Below are positions 26,865 to 34,531 of a stretch of DNA of 64,000 nt, in pieces (the first letter of the stretch is position 1; each line of letters starts with the position of its first letter). The notes beneath the pieces are model-generated. The model was not told where the DNA came from, searched no databases, and saw nothing but the letters and a program-made list of their open reading frames with translations. Made by a program: the position numbers and the translations under genes. Source of the stretch: Streptomyces sp. NBC_01306. GTDB lineage: Bacteria; Actinomycetota; Actinomycetes; Streptomycetales; Streptomycetaceae. The stretch spans positions 6,124,501 to 6,188,500 of the forward strand of contig NZ_JAPEPC010000001.1 in NCBI RefSeq assembly GCF_026340465.1, written 5' to 3'.

Positions 26865-27856
26865 TCCTCTCCGTACGGTTCACGCCCGAGGCCCTGCCCC
26901 TCGGCCTGATCGAGGACCTCACCCCGGTGGTCCAGGCGTTCCCGCCCGACTCCGCGCTCATCGATGTCGGCGGCGCGCAGCGGTACTTCGGGCGGAGCGC
27001 CACCGAACTCGCCGCGCTGCTGCGGGTGCGCGCGCTCGCCCACCACGGTCTCGACTGCGCGATCGGGGTGGGCGCCAATCCGCTGCTGGCCCGGATGGCC
27101 GCACGGGAAGCCCGGCCGGGAACGACCCTGGTGGCCGGTGACGCCCGGACGTTCCTCGCGGACAAACCCGCCGCCGCGCTCCAGGGGGTCGGGCCGAAGC
27201 TGGCCCGCATTCTCTGCTCGTACGGACTCGACTCCATCGACAGGATCGCCGCCGCGCCCCTCGCCACCCTCCAGCGGATCGCCGGAGCGCGTGCCGGGCG
27301 CGAACTCCAGGAACGGGCGCGCGGCATCGACCGTACGCGGGTCGTGCCGAACGCCGCCGCCCGCTCGGTCTCGTCCGAACGGTCCTTCCCCCGCGACGAA
27401 CTGGACCGCGACCGGCAGCGCGGGGCCCTGCTCTCGCTCACCGAGGAACTGGGCGCCCGGATGCGCCGCGAGGGGCAGGTGTGCGGCTCGCTGACGCTCA
27501 CCGTGCGGTACGCCGACCGGTCCACCACCACTCGCGGCCGCACCCTGCACGAGCGGACCGCGCACTCGGCGGCGCTCACCGCCGCGGCGTACGCGATTCA
27601 TGACGCGCTCGGGCTCCAGCGCGCCAGGGTGCGCGCGATCGCGCTGCGCGCCGAGGGGCTGACACCGGCCGAGCACGCCGCCCATCAGCTGATGTTCGAC
27701 CCCGCCGACGACAAGGCACGCCGCATCGAGGCGGTCGCCGACCGGGCGCGGGCACGGTTCGGACCCGGGGCGATCGTGCCGGGGACGCTCGGGGTGCAGG
27801 ACCGGCGACACATGCGCCGTGCGGGCAGGCCCGTACGGCGGTCCGCTGTACCGTGA
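26861..27856 (+). CDS. ImuB-like Y-family DNA polymerase homologue, probably non-catalytic
   Basis: A 331-aa Y-family relative. The middle and end match this family: CAIGVGANPLLARMAAR, the helix-hairpin-helix LQGVGPKLARIL and a little-finger region. The N-terminus is about 60 residues short of DinB, and the two catalytic acidic motifs are lost. The place of DxD reads SVRFT, and the SxDE motif reads PPDSA (residues 28-32, Ser31 in place of Glu). Loss of catalytic acids is the hallmark of ImuB, which recruits DnaE2 to the beta clamp. No imuA' gene is adjacent. Coupled to dnaE2 by a 4-bp overlap. Confidence 0.8.
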   Translation: MILSVRFTPEALPLGLIEDLTPVVQAFPPDSALIDVGGAQRYFGRSATELAALLRVRALAHHGLDCAIGVGANPLLARMAAREARPGTTLVAGDARTFLADKPAAALQGVGPKLARILCSYGLDSIDRIAAAPLATLQRIAGARAGRELQERARGIDRTRVVPNAAARSVSSERSFPRDELDRDRQRGALLSLTEELGARMRREGQVCGSLTLTVRYADRSTTTRGRTLHERTAHSAALTAAAYAIHDALGLQRARVRAIALRAEGLTPAEHAAHQLMFDPADDKARRIEAVADRARARFGPGAIVPGTLGVQDRRHMRRAGRPVRRSAVP

Positions 27857-27974
27857 CCGGCGAAGGTCAGCGACCGGCGAAGATCAGCGACCGGCGAAGA
27901 TCAGCGAACGGCGAAAATCAGCGGACCGCGAAGGTTCAGCGGACGCGAAGGTTCAGTGACCGGCGAAGATCAGT
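27855..27974 (+). repeat. 17-bp tandem repeat array (7 units) starting at a stop codon
   Basis: Seven units of the type GACCGGCGAAGATCAGC follow one another (unit lengths 17, 17, 17, 17, 18, 17, 17). The first begins inside the TGA of the ImuB-like gene. Central units are identical and outer ones carry substitutions. The array ends about 150 bp before the lipase start. Confidence 0.85.
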
Positions 27975-28122
27975 TTCTGATCCTCCATCAGTTCTTTACT
28001 GACGCGTAACTTCCCCCGCTACCTTACTCGCGCGTAATTTGGCGTGAGCAGAACACTCTGGTGGTCCGGGCCGCAGGGCGAACATCCGTCGTCACTCCCT
28101 TGAGTCGCAAGGAGATCACTCG

Positions 28123-28983
28123 ATGATGCCCTGGAAGCGTGCGCTCGGAGCCCTCCCCGCGCTGGCGCTGGCGGTCACCGCCGCCGCGGTCCCCGCCGCT
28201 ACGACGGCGCAGGCCGCCGCCCCCAGCAGCGGCTGGAACAACTACTCCTGCAAACCGTCGGCCGCTCACCCCCGGCCGGTCGTCCTCGTCCCCGGCACCT
28301 TCGGGAACGCCGCCGACAACTGGCTGGTACTCGCCCCGTACCTGGTCAACCGCGGCTACTGCGTCTTCTCGCTCGACTACGGCCAACTCCCCGGCGAAAC
28401 CCTCTTCGACGGGCTCGCCCCCATCGAGCAGTCGGCCGCCCAGCTCTCCACGTTCGTCGACAAGGTGCTCGCGGCGACCGGCACCCCGAAGGCCGACATC
28501 GTCGGCCACTCGCAGGGCGGCATGATGCCGAACTACTACATCAAGTTCCTCGGCGGGGCGGCCAAGGTGAACTCGATGACCGGCATCGCCCCCGACAACC
28601 ACGGCACCACCCTGTCGGGCCTCACCAAGCTCCTGCCGTACTTCCCCGGCGCCGCCGACATCCTCGCGAAGGGCGCACCGGGCCTCACCGACCAGGTCGC
28701 GGGCTCGCCCTTCGTCACCAAGCTCAACTCGGTGCCCGACACGGTGCCCGGCGTGCACTACACCGTCATCGCCACCAAGTACGACGAGGTGGTCACCCCC
28801 TACAAGACCCAGTTCCTCAGCGGCCCGGACGTCAACAACGTGCTGCTCCAGGACAAGTGCGCGGCCGACCTCTCCGAGCACGTCACCATCGGCCTGACCG
28901 ACAAGATCGCCTACCACGAGGTCGCCAACGCCCTCGACCCCGCGCACGCCACCCCCACCACCTGTGCCTCCGCCGTGGGTTAG
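28123..28983 (+). CDS. Secreted triacylglycerol lipase / esterase (alpha/beta hydrolase)
   Basis: A 286-aa exported lipase. A signal peptide (MMPWKR, hydrophobic core, TAQA at about residue 32) precedes the mature enzyme. The oxyanion region is VLVPGTFGN, the nucleophile elbow is VGHSQGGMM, a probable catalytic Asp lies in ATKYDEVVTPY and His in SEHVTIGL. Cys residues near both ends suggest disulfides. AAGGAG lies 8 nt before the first of two adjacent ATGs. It resembles the class 2-like lipase at a similar position in S. coelicolor (from memory). A hairpin follows the stop. Confidence 0.88.
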   Translation: MMPWKRALGALPALALAVTAAAVPAATTAQAAAPSSGWNNYSCKPSAAHPRPVVLVPGTFGNAADNWLVLAPYLVNRGYCVFSLDYGQLPGETLFDGLAPIEQSAAQLSTFVDKVLAATGTPKADIVGHSQGGMMPNYYIKFLGGAAKVNSMTGIAPDNHGTTLSGLTKLLPYFPGAADILAKGAPGLTDQVAGSPFVTKLNSVPDTVPGVHYTVIATKYDEVVTPYKTQFLSGPDVNNVLLQDKCAADLSEHVTIGLTDKIAYHEVANALDPAHATPTTCASAVG

Positions 28984-29027
28984 GGGCCGGCAAGCCCGCC
29001 GGTACGGCGGCGAGCGCAGGGCGCGGT

Positions 29028-29057
29028 CTCCCCTCCCGTCCCGGGGCTGGAGGGGAG
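29028..29057 (+). terminator. Terminator-like hairpin after the lipase gene
   Basis: CTCCCCTCC (29028-29036) pairs perfectly with GGAGGGGAG (29049-29057) across a 12-nt loop. It starts 45 bp after the lipase stop. Confidence 0.55.
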
Positions 29058-29204
29058 TTGTATACGGACGCGCCGAAGAGGGAGATCCACGCGCCGCGTC
29101 CGCCGTACGGTCATGAACTGCCCGAGCGTCGCACGGAGATACACGTATGTTTCGCCGGGCATGTGATCAGCGGGATTGTCGGTGGGAGCTGAGAGCATCG
29201 GATC

Positions 29205-29780
29205 ATGACGATCAACTGGGATGCCGCCGCCGACACCTTCGACGAGGAGGCCGACCACGGCCTGCGCGACCCCGGGGTGCGCGACGCATGGGCGGCACGG
29301 CTGAAGAGATGGCTGCCGGGGGAGCGGGCCGCGGTCCTCGACGTGGGCTGCGGCACGGGCAGCCTCTCCCTGCTCGCCGCCGAGCAGGGACACCGGGTCA
29401 CCGCGGTCGACCTCTCCCCCCGGATGGCCGAGCAGGCGCGCACCAAACTGGCCGGTGCGGACGCCGAGGTACTGGTGGGCGACGCGGCGCTGCCACCCGT
29501 CGGCGAGCGGACCTTCGATGTGGTGCTGGCCCGCCATGTGGTGTGGCTGCTCCCCGATTTCGAGGCGGCGCTCAAGCACTGGTGCTCCCTGCTCAACCCG
29601 GGCGGCCGGCTGGTCCTGGTGGAGGGCGTCTGGGGCGGCGTCGGGCTCTCCGCGGGCCAGCTGATGGCGGCCCTGGACCCGCTCACCGAGTCCGTGCACC
29701 ACGAACTGCTCTCGGCCGACCCGGCCCTCTGGGGCAAGGAGGTCGACGACGAGCGCTATGTCCTGGTGGCGCTGACCTGA
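29205..29780 (+). CDS. Class I SAM-dependent methyltransferase
   Basis: A 191-aa methyltransferase of the Methyltransf_11/25 type. The SAM-binding motif is VLDVGCGTGSLSLLAAEQG, the acidic end of beta-2 is AVDLSP, and motif IV-like is FDVVLARHVVWLLPDF. It is short, with no extra substrate domain. The substrate cannot be told. It is separated by 70 bp from the downstream GntR gene, in the same direction. Confidence 0.85.
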   Translation: MTINWDAAADTFDEEADHGLRDPGVRDAWAARLKRWLPGERAAVLDVGCGTGSLSLLAAEQGHRVTAVDLSPRMAEQARTKLAGADAEVLVGDAALPPVGERTFDVVLARHVVWLLPDFEAALKHWCSLLNPGGRLVLVEGVWGGVGLSAGQLMAALDPLTESVHHELLSADPALWGKEVDDERYVLVALT

Positions 29781-29850
29781 GACACCTTCAGCCCGGGATG
29801 CCTGGGTACCTGGGAAGCGGTGGTGGTCCTCCCTGGGGGAGAATCGCGGG

Positions 29851-30225
29851 GTGACTCTGAAGATCGCCATTGACGCGGATGCCGCCACCGCCCCGTACGA
29901 GCAGCTGAGGGCCCAGATCGCCGGACAGGCGCGCTCGGGGAAGCTTCCCGCGGGGTACCGGCTGCCGACGGTACGGGGGCTGGCCGAGGAGCTCGGCCTC
30001 GCTGCGAACACGGTCGCCAAGTCGTACCGGGCGCTGGAGGCGGACGGTGTGATCGAGACGCGTGGACGCAACGGCACCTTCGTGGCGGCCGCCGGTGACG
30101 CGGCGGAACGCGAAGCGGCGGAGGCGGCGCGGGCCTTCGCCGAGCGCGTCCTGCGGCTGGGCCTCGCTCCGGACGCGGCCCGCACCGCGGTCGACGACGC
30201 GCTGCGGGCGGTCTACGGGAAGTAG
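29851..30225 (+). CDS. Short GntR-family (YtrA-type) transcriptional regulator
   Basis: A 124-aa regulator with a winged helix-turn-helix (PYEQLRAQIAGQARSGKLP, LPTVRGLAEELGLAANTVAK, LEADGVIETRGRNGTFV) and a short helical tail of about 40 residues. It has no ligand-binding domain, which places it in the YtrA subfamily that usually controls adjacent ABC exporter genes. Here no transporter is adjacent, so its target is unclear. The start is GTG with a G-rich stretch about 10 nt upstream. Confidence 0.85.
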   Translation: MTLKIAIDADAATAPYEQLRAQIAGQARSGKLPAGYRLPTVRGLAEELGLAANTVAKSYRALEADGVIETRGRNGTFVAAAGDAAEREAAEAARAFAERVLRLGLAPDAARTAVDDALRAVYGK

Positions 30226-30232
30226 CTCCGGC

Positions 30233-30250
30233 AGGGGTACGCGCACCCCT
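30233..30250. terminator. Small hairpin between convergent genes
   Basis: AGGGGT (30233-30238) and ACCCCT (30245-30250) pair across 6 nt. The right arm reaches the first two bases of the convergent AAA gene's end. This is a weak candidate. Confidence 0.3.
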
Positions 30251-31361
30251 ACAGGTACAGCCCCGCGTCAACGCCCCGTTCCTGTGCGGGCACGGACGCC
30301 GGTCCCGTACCCCGTCGCAGCGCGTACAGCTCCGCGAGCGTCGTGCCGTCCCGGCCGACGCCCTCCTCCGTGCCCAGCCACGCCGCCGATTCCTTGCGGG
30401 TCAGCGGGCCGACCTCGATCCGGGCCAGGCAGCGGCCCGGACGCACCACGGCGGGGTGCAGACGCTCCAGGTCCTCATTGGTGGTGACGCCCACCAGGAC
30501 ATTGCGGCCCTGGCCCAGCAGCCCGTCCGTGAGGTTCAGCAGCCGCGACAGCGCCTGCCCCGCGGTGTGCTTGGCCTCGCCGCGGATCAGTTCGTCGCAG
30601 TCCTCAAGGAGCAGCAGCCGCCAGCGCCCCTTCGCCGAGCCGTCGTCCTCGCCGATGGCGATGTCCATCAGATAGCCGACGTCGTTGAACAGCCGCTCCG
30701 GGTCGAGCACGCAGTCCACCTGGCACCAGTCGCGCCAGGACCGGGCCAGTGTGCGCAGCGCCGACGTCTTCCCGGTGCCGGGCGGGCCGTGCAGCAGGAG
30801 CAGCCGGCCCGAGATGTCGTCCGGGGTGACCTTCATCAGGCCGTCCAGCGCATCGGCCACCGGTGCGGTGTAGTTGGCCCGCACCTCCTCCCAGGTGCCG
30901 GCCGCGATCTGCCGGGTGGTGCGGTGCGGACCGCGGCGCGGGGAGACGTACCAGAACCCCATGGGGACGTTCTCGGGCTGCGGTTCGGGCTCGTCCTGCG
31001 CGTCGTCCGTCGACTGCTTCAGTACCTTCGCCGCCAGCTCCTCACTGACCGCGGTGACGGTGACATCGGCGCCGCGGTTCCAGCGCGAGACGAGCAGCGT
31101 CCACCCCTCGCCCTCGGCGAGCGTCGCGCTGCGGTCGTCGTCCCGGGCCGCCCGCAGCACGGTCGCGCCCGGCGGCACCAGGGTGAGCCCCTTCTTGACG
31201 CGGTCGATCGAGGAACTGTGCGAGTACGGCTGCTCGCCCGTGGCGAAGCGGCCGAGGAACAGCGCGTCCACGACATCGGACGGCGAGTCGCTGTCGTCGA
31301 CGTTGAGCCGGATCGGCAGGGATGCCTCAGGGTTTGCGGACATGCGCCCATGATCCGGCAC
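30249..31361 (-). CDS. DUF5925 / AAA ATPase
   Basis: A 370-aa protein. The N-terminal half (about residues 15-135) matches the actinobacterial DUF5925 region. The C-terminal half is an AAA module with Walker A LLHGPPGTGKTSALRTL, Walker B LLLLEDCDELI, sensor-1-like VGVTTNEDL and an arginine-finger region RPGRC. The two-part layout is common in Streptomyces and of unknown function; a remodelling ATPase is likely. Translation may start at the second Met (31343), since neither start has a strong ribosome binding site. Divergent from the SGNH esterase. Confidence 0.78.
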   Translation of the reverse strand: MPDHGRMSANPEASLPIRLNVDDSDSPSDVVDALFLGRFATGEQPYSHSSSIDRVKKGLTLVPPGATVLRAARDDDRSATLAEGEGWTLLVSRWNRGADVTVTAVSEELAAKVLKQSTDDAQDEPEPQPENVPMGFWYVSPRRGPHRTTRQIAAGTWEEVRANYTAPVADALDGLMKVTPDDISGRLLLLHGPPGTGKTSALRTLARSWRDWCQVDCVLDPERLFNDVGYLMDIAIGEDDGSAKGRWRLLLLEDCDELIRGEAKHTAGQALSRLLNLTDGLLGQGRNVLVGVTTNEDLERLHPAVVRPGRCLARIEVGPLTRKESAAWLGTEEGVGRDGTTLAELYALRRGTGPASVPAQERGVDAGLYL

Positions 31362-31641
31362 CGACGCGGCCGGTGCACGCCCTTTGTGCCACGCGTTCTT
31401 CCCCGGCGGGACCGCCGTACGGCCGTCCGGGTCACTGAGGCCGTGTCACCGAAGGGGTGAATCACGGCCGTTGACGCCCGGAACCGCCGAGTGCCGGGCT
31501 TCACTGACGACGGGCGACCGTAAGCCGTCGGTGCGCCGTCCATGCGCCGTCGACGCGCCGAATACTTGGCATGAACACTTCCAGAGTGTGGCCCTGAGCT
31601 GGTACGACAGACGTGGCGGAAATCCCGCTCAAGGAGGTTCC

Positions 31642-32451
31642 ATGAAATTGTCCAGATTTGTGACTTTCTCATCCTCTGTACTGCTCGCCGTCGGACTCGC
31701 CCTCACCGGGGCGGGCGCGGCGCAGGCCGCCCAACCGGCCGCATCCACCAGCTATGTGGCCCTCGGAGACTCGTACTCCTCCGGTGTCGGATCCGGCAGC
31801 TATGACAGTTCGAGCGGGGACTGCAAACGCAGCAGCCTCGCGTACCCGAAACTGTGGGCGGCGGCCCACTCGCCCTCGTCGTTCGCCTTCGTCGCCTGCT
31901 CGGGCGCTCGTACGAGTGACGTTCTCTCCAGCCAGCTCTCCGCGCTGAACTCCTCGACCGGCCTGGTCTCCCTCACCATCGGCGGCAACGACGCGGGATT
32001 CGCCGACACCATGACCACCTGTGTGCTGAAGTCCGAGGCGACCTGTCTCGCGGCTCTCGCGACAGCCAACACGTACATCGACTCGACGCTGCCCGGCCTG
32101 CTGGACAAGGTCTACTCGGCGATCTCCGCCAAGTCCCCCTCCGCGCATGTGGTCGTGCTCGGCTATCCGCGCTTCTACCAGCTGAACGGCAGCTGCATCG
32201 CCGGGCTGAGCGAGAAGGAGCGCGGCGCCATAAACTCCGCGTCCGACCACCTCAACGCGGTGACCGCCAAGCGCGCCGCCGACCACGGCTTCGCGTTCGG
32301 TGATGTCACCTCCGCCTTCTCCGGACACGAGATCTGCTCGTCCGACAGCTGGCTGCACAGCGTGAACATCCTCGATCTGACCGAGTCCTACCACCCCACG
32401 GCAGCCGGCCAGTCCGGCGGCTATCTGCCCGTGCTCACCGCGCAGGACTGA
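31642..32451 (+). CDS. Secreted SGNH/GDSL esterase or lipase
   Basis: A 269-aa exported hydrolase. The signal peptide runs through LALTGAGAAQA (cleavage about residue 30). Block I is VALGDSYSSG with the nucleophilic Ser, block III is TIGGNDAGF, and block V with the Asp/His pair is LTESYHPT. The block order and six Cys residues fit the Streptomyces GDSL esterase/lipase family. AAGGAGG lies 4 nt before the ATG, a strong site. A perfect hairpin follows. It probably hydrolyses lipid or aryl esters outside the cell. Confidence 0.9.
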   Translation: MKLSRFVTFSSSVLLAVGLALTGAGAAQAAQPAASTSYVALGDSYSSGVGSGSYDSSSGDCKRSSLAYPKLWAAAHSPSSFAFVACSGARTSDVLSSQLSALNSSTGLVSLTIGGNDAGFADTMTTCVLKSEATCLAALATANTYIDSTLPGLLDKVYSAISAKSPSAHVVVLGYPRFYQLNGSCIAGLSEKERGAINSASDHLNAVTAKRAADHGFAFGDVTSAFSGHEICSSDSWLHSVNILDLTESYHPTAAGQSGGYLPVLTAQD

Positions 32452-32469
32452 AGCTCGCCGTACGGGGGA

Positions 32470-32494
32470 GGAGGCCCTGTGTCCCAGGGCCTCC
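32470..32494 (+). terminator. Terminator hairpin after the SGNH esterase
   Basis: GGAGGCCCTG (32470-32479) and CAGGGCCTCC (32485-32494) form a perfect 10-bp stem with a 5-nt loop, 19 bp after the stop. Confidence 0.7.
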
Positions 32495-32689
32495 GTCCGG
32501 CTCCGTCCGCCTGCCGGCAGGACGGAGCGTGACCGGTCAACTCACCCTGGAACCAGATATATTCGGAGAGTTACCGTCAACCTCCGTATGGCAGAGGTGA
32601 ATCCGGCGCCCGGGATACACGGGTGCCTCCGAGGGGCGATAGGGTTACTGTGCCCCGGGCCGGGTGCCCTCGTACGGGTGGGGAGTGAC

Positions 32690-32953
32690 ATGGAACAGAT
32701 AACAGTGCGCAGCAGGCCACGAGTGCCTGCGATTACGTGCGGAAGCGGTGCGACCAGTTCGCGCCTCGACCGCCATCTCTCGGTGCTCGGCGGCCCTGTG
32801 GTCCCGCAGCGCGAGTCGGCAGAAGCGACGTCCCTGATGCGTGAACTCACCTCGCGTGACGTCGCACACTCCAGGACGGGCAGGGGTGCACGGGTGAAGC
32901 TCTTCGCGCCGCTGCGACGCCTGCGCCGCTCGCTCTTCGGCAGCCGCGGCTGA
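32690..32953 (+). CDS. Small conserved basic protein of unknown function
   Basis: An 87-aa protein with a Ser/Arg-rich N-terminus (RSRPRVPAITCGSGATSSRL), a central part containing EATSLMRELTSRD, and a strongly basic tail (LFAPLRRLRRSLFGSRG). I recall near-identical small proteins in other Streptomyces at this location, but no function. The ATG with GGGGAG 5-6 nt upstream is preferred over an earlier in-frame start. The basic amphipathic tail could bind membrane or nucleic acid (inference). Confidence 0.6.
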   Translation: MEQITVRSRPRVPAITCGSGATSSRLDRHLSVLGGPVVPQRESAEATSLMRELTSRDVAHSRTGRGARVKLFAPLRRLRRSLFGSRG

Positions 32954-33213
32954 AACCTCCGAACAGGAACGACCGGTCCACGACCGGGCGACCACACCGT
33001 CCCGGTGCGGCGCTGCTCACGTCCCGCCCGTCATTCCCGGGGCGCACAGTGGCGCGCCGGTGTGTTCGCCGGTTCCGCACTCCTGACTTCCCGGCACCCT
33101 GAGCTTCCGTAACTCCGAGTCTCCACAACCCTGCCCAGCAGGCCCGGCCCGTCCGTGGGTCCTCCCCAGCCCGCAGGCCGGTCTGCTCCGGGCTCCGGGC
33201 CCACCCGGCGGTG

Positions 33214-34467
33214 TCACACCAGAGCGAACTGGCCTTCCGGGCCCTCCTCGTGGTGATCGAGCACCGACGCGGGGCGGCGGGCCGCCGCAGGTATCGGAAG
33301 GACGCCTGCCGCTTCCAGTTCGGCCCGTCCGATGCGCGGGCCCGACGCCAGCTTCCGCCGCAACTCGCCCTGCCCGGACCGGAGCCCGGCCAGCAGGGCC
33401 AGCACGGTGATCAGCTCCAGCAGTTCGGAGTTCCACTCCGGGGGCCAGCCGGCCGGCCGCAGCGCCTCCAGGGTGCCGGGCTCCGCCGCAGCGGTCCTGC
33501 GTCCGAACCAGAGGTCGAGCACCCGCACACCGCCCACGGTGAAGTCCCATGCCTCGGCGGGCACCGGGGAGATACGTCCGGTGCCGAGCAGCAGGGCCTC
33601 CTCGCCGGGGTCGTACGTGAGAACGTCGGGCCGGGGCGGGACGGCGGCCCGCACATAGGGCCGGCGGCCACCGGGCAGCCGGGGCCGGTCGCCGCCGCGC
33701 GCCCCGCGCAGCTGGATCCGCAGCAACCGCCGCCCCAGTTCGGTCCCGGACGACCAGAGTTCCGGGTCGGCGGTCAGCGGTACGGCGCACCCGCCGGGCG
33801 CCGTACCGGCGGCGGCCACCGCCCAGGCGAGTATCTGCCCGGCGGTCACCTCCTGCCCGTACCGCGAGGCGAGCAGATCCGCCAGCCCCGGCGCGATGTT
33901 GGGCTCGGTCCCGCCGGGCCTGCGGTGCAGCGGCCTGATCCGGCCGGCCCGGCCCGCCGGGGAGCGGCCGTCCGGGAGCACGGCGGAGACCAGCAGTGCC
34001 GGGCCGCCGTCCTGGGCCGTGCTGTCTCCCGCCGTGCGGTTCCGCGCCGCTCTGTCTGCCGCGGCGCCGGCCTGTTCGACGGCGAAGAGCTGGTGCTCGT
34101 CGGCGACCCGCCACAGCTCCGGGCGGGCGGCGTCCAGCAGCCGGTGGTCCGGGATCAGCCACTGCTCGTCGAACGGGCCGCATCCGAGCCGTACCGGTGC
34201 CGGACACGGGCCCGACTCACGGCTGAAGCGGCCCGTCCCGGTGGGCTGTCCCGGCAGCGCGGGTACGGAACTCTCCGGCGTCCTGGCCCTGGTGGGGCGG
34301 AACAGCCGCTCCCGTTCCGGCCCGTCGGCCCGTACCAGGGTGTCCCAGCGTGCCCTCAGCGAACGGGCGTCGGGCGCCACCACCCAGTCGCGCCCCAGCC
34401 GCGGGGACCCCACCGACCAGGGCATCAGATCGTCGAGCAGGGGAGCGTCATCCGTCACGGTCCGCAT
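33214..34467 (-). CDS. Type ISP restriction-modification C-terminal-like protein (stand-alone)
   Basis: A protein of about 417 aa resembling the C-terminal specificity region of type ISP restriction-modification enzymes. It shows DLMPWSV, RARWDTLVRADG, LPGQPTGTGRF and GPFDEQWLIPDHRLLDAARPELW. None of the nuclease, helicase or methyltransferase motifs of a full ISP enzyme is present, and none is encoded beside it. Such orphan domains are annotated this way in many Streptomyces genomes. The start is uncertain: ATG at 34467 lacks a ribosome binding site and GTG at 34458 is possible. It follows the zinc-ribbon gene in the same direction but is separated by a hairpin. Confidence 0.6.
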   Translation of the reverse strand: MRTVTDDAPLLDDLMPWSVGSPRLGRDWVVAPDARSLRARWDTLVRADGPERERLFRPTRARTPESSVPALPGQPTGTGRFSRESGPCPAPVRLGCGPFDEQWLIPDHRLLDAARPELWRVADEHQLFAVEQAGAAADRAARNRTAGDSTAQDGGPALLVSAVLPDGRSPAGRAGRIRPLHRRPGGTEPNIAPGLADLLASRYGQEVTAGQILAWAVAAAGTAPGGCAVPLTADPELWSSGTELGRRLLRIQLRGARGGDRPRLPGGRRPYVRAAVPPRPDVLTYDPGEEALLLGTGRISPVPAEAWDFTVGGVRVLDLWFGRRTAAAEPGTLEALRPAGWPPEWNSELLELITVLALLAGLRSGQGELRRKLASGPRIGRAELEAAGVLPIPAAARRPASVLDHHEEGPEGQFALV

Positions 34468-34488
34468 GCTAGTGCTGCGGCGGGCAAG

Positions 34489-34514
34489 GCTTGCCCCGTC
34501 CCGACGGGGCAAGC
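34489..34514 (-). terminator. Terminator hairpin after the zinc-ribbon gene
   Basis: GCTTGCCCCGTC (34489-34500) and GACGGGGCAAGC (34503-34514) form a perfect 12-bp stem. On the minus strand it lies 18 bp after the zinc-ribbon protein's stop and before the type ISP-like gene. Confidence 0.7.
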
Positions 34515-34531
34515 GCTCTCCAGCAGGACGA

